From Firmicutes bacterium CAG:194 (GTDB lineage Bacteria > Bacillota > Clostridia > Lachnospirales > Lachnospiraceae): DNA of 45,968 nt. Each line of letters starts with the position of its first letter. The first letter of the stretch is position 1. A program made the position numbers and the translations under genes. Shown one piece after another: positions 43,726 through 45,968 of this stretch. The stretch spans positions 1 to 45,968 of the forward strand of contig HF995206.1 of the NCBI GenBank assembly GCA_000432915.1, read 5' to 3'. A model generated the notes under the pieces. That model was not told the origin of the DNA and searched no databases. It saw only the letters and a program-made list of their open reading frames with translations.

Positions 43726-45429
43726 TTATTCTGCAACTTTAAATTTCCGGATCGTTTCACGCAGACTTTCTGCTTGGCTGCTCATTTCCTGACTGGCAGC
43801 TGCACATTCCTCAGATGTTGCTGCATTTGACTGTACAACATCATTGATCTGTTCAATTCCCTGATTGATCTGCTGAATTTCTACCGTCTGCGTCTCTAAT
43901 GTCTCTGCAATGTTTGTTACTTCTCCTGTAATAACTTTGGAACTCTCAGCAACATCTTCCAATTGTGTCGCAGTTTGTCCTGCAATCACCATACCCTTTT
44001 CCACAGCTTTTACAGAAGTTTCAATCAACTCTGCAGATTCTTTTGCCGCATGAGCACTCTGATCGGCTAACAGATTTACCTGATTTGCCACAACTGCAAA
44101 TCCCTTTCCTGCTTCTCCGGCTCTTGCTGCTTCAATAGAAGCATTCAATGCAAGCAGGTTTGTCTGGGACGCAATTTCATTGATCGTTGCGATAATCTTG
44201 TCAATCTCTTGTGATGCATCATTGATCTCATGCATGGAATCAACCATTTCCTTCATCTTACCATTGCTTTCTGAAATAGCATCTCCAAGTTCATCTACTC
44301 TATTACTGATTTCTTTTGCAGATTTCGCATTTTTTTCTACCTGTTCGGAAACGCCTTCAACTGTTGCTGTCAGCTCTTCTACAACTGCTGCCTGATTTGT
44401 AGCTCCTTCCGCAAGATCATTGGAACTTGAAGCCACCTGACCTGCTGCACTTGAAACTTCATTCGAAACAGTCTGAATTCCTTTAATCGTTTCTGCCATG
44501 CTTTTCTCAAACAGCATAAAGGAATCTAAAATACCGACGAAATCTCCTTTCCACTCTACTTCCGGCTTGACATCAAAATTACCCTCCGAAAACTCTTTCA
44601 TTGCGCGGCCGATATCATCCACATAGCTTCCTAAAATACGAATTGATTTACGCATGCTGTGCGCCAGACTTCCAATTTCATCCTCTGAATGATATTCCAA
44701 CGTACTATGTAAATTTCCCTCTGTCAGTTCCTTTGCAACAACTTCTACTGCGTGTAATGGCTCCAGAATTGTTTCAAGTACTTTTTTACCTGTTTTTTTC
44801 GTCAGAGTCCATGCAAAACCTAAACAAACAAAAATACACACAAATCCTGCAATTGCAAAAATAAAAGTAGTTCTGGAAGACTGATTACTCATCTGATCTG
44901 TTTCCTCGTCTAATTTTGTTGCAATATCCACAAGCTTATTTAATGCAGGCGTACAATCATTCAGAATTGCATCAACCGCTTTTTCTCTATCACCATTTTT
45001 AATTTGGTCTATGATGGAATATCCGATATTTCCCCAATCTGAAAGAGCAGTCGCATATTCTTCATAGTTCTTATTGGAAATGGTTCCGGTTTTCTTTAAA
45101 ATTTTCAGTTCGGAATCAACTTCTGTAAGCAGTTTTTTTACAGTCTGCTCATAACCATCATAAGAGGATGTATCATCATTCAATGCCATTTCTCTGATAT
45201 TTCTTGCCGATGCATTGACTTTTATCCTACAAATTTTTACCGCCTCATCTGCTGCAGCAACATTTTTTACGTAATGTACCATATTGGCAAATAACACACC
45301 TATGACCACAATAGAAAAAAGCCCCGAAATCAACATCATCATAATGACTTTATTGTATCCATAGTTTATCCTTTCCCGCAGATGCATATTTTCCAATTTC
45401 TTTTTCGTTGTAGTTTTTTGTGAAGACAT
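43726..45429 (-). CDS. Methyl-accepting chemotaxis protein with four-helix-bundle sensor
   Basis: The 567-residue product has TM1 (about 28-54), an extracellular helical domain (55-188) with the character of a 4HB_MCP sensor (short helices, no Cache signature), TM2 (about 188-211), HAMP and a second HAMP-like segment (212-330), and a signalling coil with the tip INEIASQTNLLALNASIEAARA(GEAGKGFAVVANQV). It would transmit to CheA/CheW. A consensus-like promoter lies at 45472-45500. The ATG follows AAAGGA at 10 bases. The next gene downstream is the c-di-GMP phosphodiesterase, which suggests joint control of motility or surface behaviour. Confidence 0.92.
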   Translation of the reverse strand: MSSQKTTTKKKLENMHLRERINYGYNKVIMMMLISGLFSIVVIGVLFANMVHYVKNVAAADEAVKICRIKVNASARNIREMALNDDTSSYDGYEQTVKKLLTEVDSELKILKKTGTISNKNYEEYATALSDWGNIGYSIIDQIKNGDREKAVDAILNDCTPALNKLVDIATKLDEETDQMSNQSSRTTFIFAIAGFVCIFVCLGFAWTLTKKTGKKVLETILEPLHAVEVVAKELTEGNLHSTLEYHSEDEIGSLAHSMRKSIRILGSYVDDIGRAMKEFSEGNFDVKPEVEWKGDFVGILDSFMLFEKSMAETIKGIQTVSNEVSSAAGQVASSSNDLAEGATNQAAVVEELTATVEGVSEQVEKNAKSAKEISNRVDELGDAISESNGKMKEMVDSMHEINDASQEIDKIIATINEIASQTNLLALNASIEAARAGEAGKGFAVVANQVNLLADQSAHAAKESAELIETSVKAVEKGMVIAGQTATQLEDVAESSKVITGEVTNIAETLETQTVEIQQINQGIEQINDVVQSNAATSEECAAASQEMSSQAESLRETIRKFKVAE

Positions 45430-45471
45430 AGATTGTTATTTCCTTTCTGTATTTTATTTTTTGCCAACACT

Positions 45472-45500
45472 GATATAACAGAATATTATTTCATTGTCAA
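45472..45500 (-). promoter_or_regulatory. Promoter of the second chemoreceptor gene
   Basis: On the minus strand TTGACA (45495-45500), 17 bases, TATATC (45472-45477). The leader to the ATG is about 35 bases. Confidence 0.6.
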
Positions 45501-45871
45501 TATGTTTTAAATATCGACTTTTATATTCTATCTTTTGCATACTATTTTCATGTCACTAACTGAAAAATTCAGCATTTTCACTATATATTACGCTTATTTT
45601 TTATCATTCTGTCATTACCTTTCCAACTATTCTGTTCTCCCCGGCACAGCTGGGGGATTAGACTTTTCATTCAATTAAACTTACTATCGAAAGCACAAGA
45701 TATTTTCTTGTCTATAAATAATATAACACATACGAGACGGTTTTTCCATGCGTTTTTGACTGGCAAATTGGTTAATTTAAATGTTCTACACGACTTTCAA
45801 ATTCATTGTATGCTTTCAGCATAATACCTAAATAATACTTAACAAAAAACTTATTCTGTTTTCAACTTTTA

Positions 45872-45880
45872 TGATATAAT
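45872..45880 (+). promoter_or_regulatory. Extended -10 promoter of the gene at the right edge
   Basis: Plus strand TG (45872-45873), one base, TATAAT (45875-45880). No good -35 is seen. The start would be near 45887, about 36 bases before the start codon. Confidence 0.5.
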
Positions 45881-45922
45881 GCTTTATTATAAAAATTCCC
45901 ATGGACAAAATGAGGTGAACCA

Positions 45923-45968
45923 TTGAAAAAGAAAACATATGTGCCTCTTATCATTTTTTTACTGGGCA
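45923..45968 (+). CDS. Start of a secreted or membrane protein gene, cut by the window edge
   Basis: A TTG codon follows TGAGGTGAACCA (GAGGTG 5 bases upstream) and opens the frame KKKTYVPLIIFLLG, the basic and hydrophobic start of a signal peptide or membrane segment. The frame runs off the right edge after 15 codons, so the product cannot be named. Confidence 0.55.
   Translation, partial: MKKKTYVPLIIFLLG

Larger units (their letters stand above)
45430..45922. other. Intergenic region without a recognised gene
   Basis: This AT-rich stretch of 493 bases holds the chemoreceptor promoter (45472-45500), a small GC-rich hairpin (45638-45642 with 45653-45657), a 6-bp hairpin (ACAAGA/TCTTGT near 45699-45715), and the extended -10 of the rightward gene. 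No RNA gene or riboswitch class is recognised. Confidence 0.5.

Noticed and set aside
45638..45657. Possible riboswitch or small RNA around a GC-rich hairpin
   Set aside because: The hairpin has only 5 bp and the flanks do not match the c-di-GMP-I, c-di-GMP-II or other riboswitch classes I know.

Overview
The window looks like a chromosomal piece of a low-GC Gram-positive anaerobe of the Clostridia, most likely a gut Lachnospiraceae. The signs are AGGAGG-type ribosome binding sites, a T-box before tyrS, a two-subunit Fe-S fumarase, an Rpn-type nuclease, a NiCo riboswitch before a CDF transporter, and large Listeria-Bacteroides-repeat surface proteins. The taxon is inferred from gene content; no rRNA gene lies in the window.

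Region by region. 1-300: tandem sigma-A promoters firing leftwards out of the window, preceded by tRNA-Ser(GCU) and its terminator. 393-5700: housekeeping genes on the minus strand (plsC, two-subunit fumarase, M20 amidohydrolase, tyrS with a tyrosine T-box). 5744-6260: tRNA-Pro(CGG), then a compact locus with the layout of an Fst/par-type type I toxin-antitoxin system (31-aa membrane peptide, convergent antisense promoter, shared terminator, direct repeats over the start codon). 6261-9685: trmB, an Rpn nuclease and a D-Ala-D-Ala carboxypeptidase. 9876-16292: a markedly AT-rich island with an AgrC-like GHKL kinase, a LytTR regulator, a zinc-ribbon membrane protein, a 1106-aa secreted CBM2-like/TSP3/VWA protein and, in front of it, a 16-aa peptide gene with a perfect ribosome binding site and two direct repeats at its promoter. 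16337-23418: oleate hydratase, DUF308 protein, TetR regulator, DEDDh exonuclease, chemoreceptor and LuxR-type regulator. 23503-33543: a four-gene surface-protein operon led by a 2771-aa InlB-B/MucBP-repeat protein. 33642-40737: two sugar-type loci with AraC regulators (a coupled small ORF and MFS transporter; a GPH transporter and a GH120 beta-xylosidase). 40764-45429: a NiCo-riboswitch-controlled CDF metal exporter, a PAS/degenerate-GGDEF/EAL protein and a second chemoreceptor. The right edge cuts the first codons of a plus-strand gene.

How the genes work together. The island reads as a self-contained sensing module: the kinase and regulator have their own promoter, and the candidate target promoter (repeats, short peptide, secreted protein, membrane protein) lies at the other end of the island. 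The GH120 enzyme has no signal peptide and sits just upstream of a GPH symporter gene, which suggests uptake of short xylosides and cytosolic hydrolysis, controlled by the divergent AraC gene. The surface operon probably builds a multi-protein envelope structure. The most novel items are the type I toxin-antitoxin candidate at 5971-6256 and the short-peptide/LytTR island at 9876-16292.
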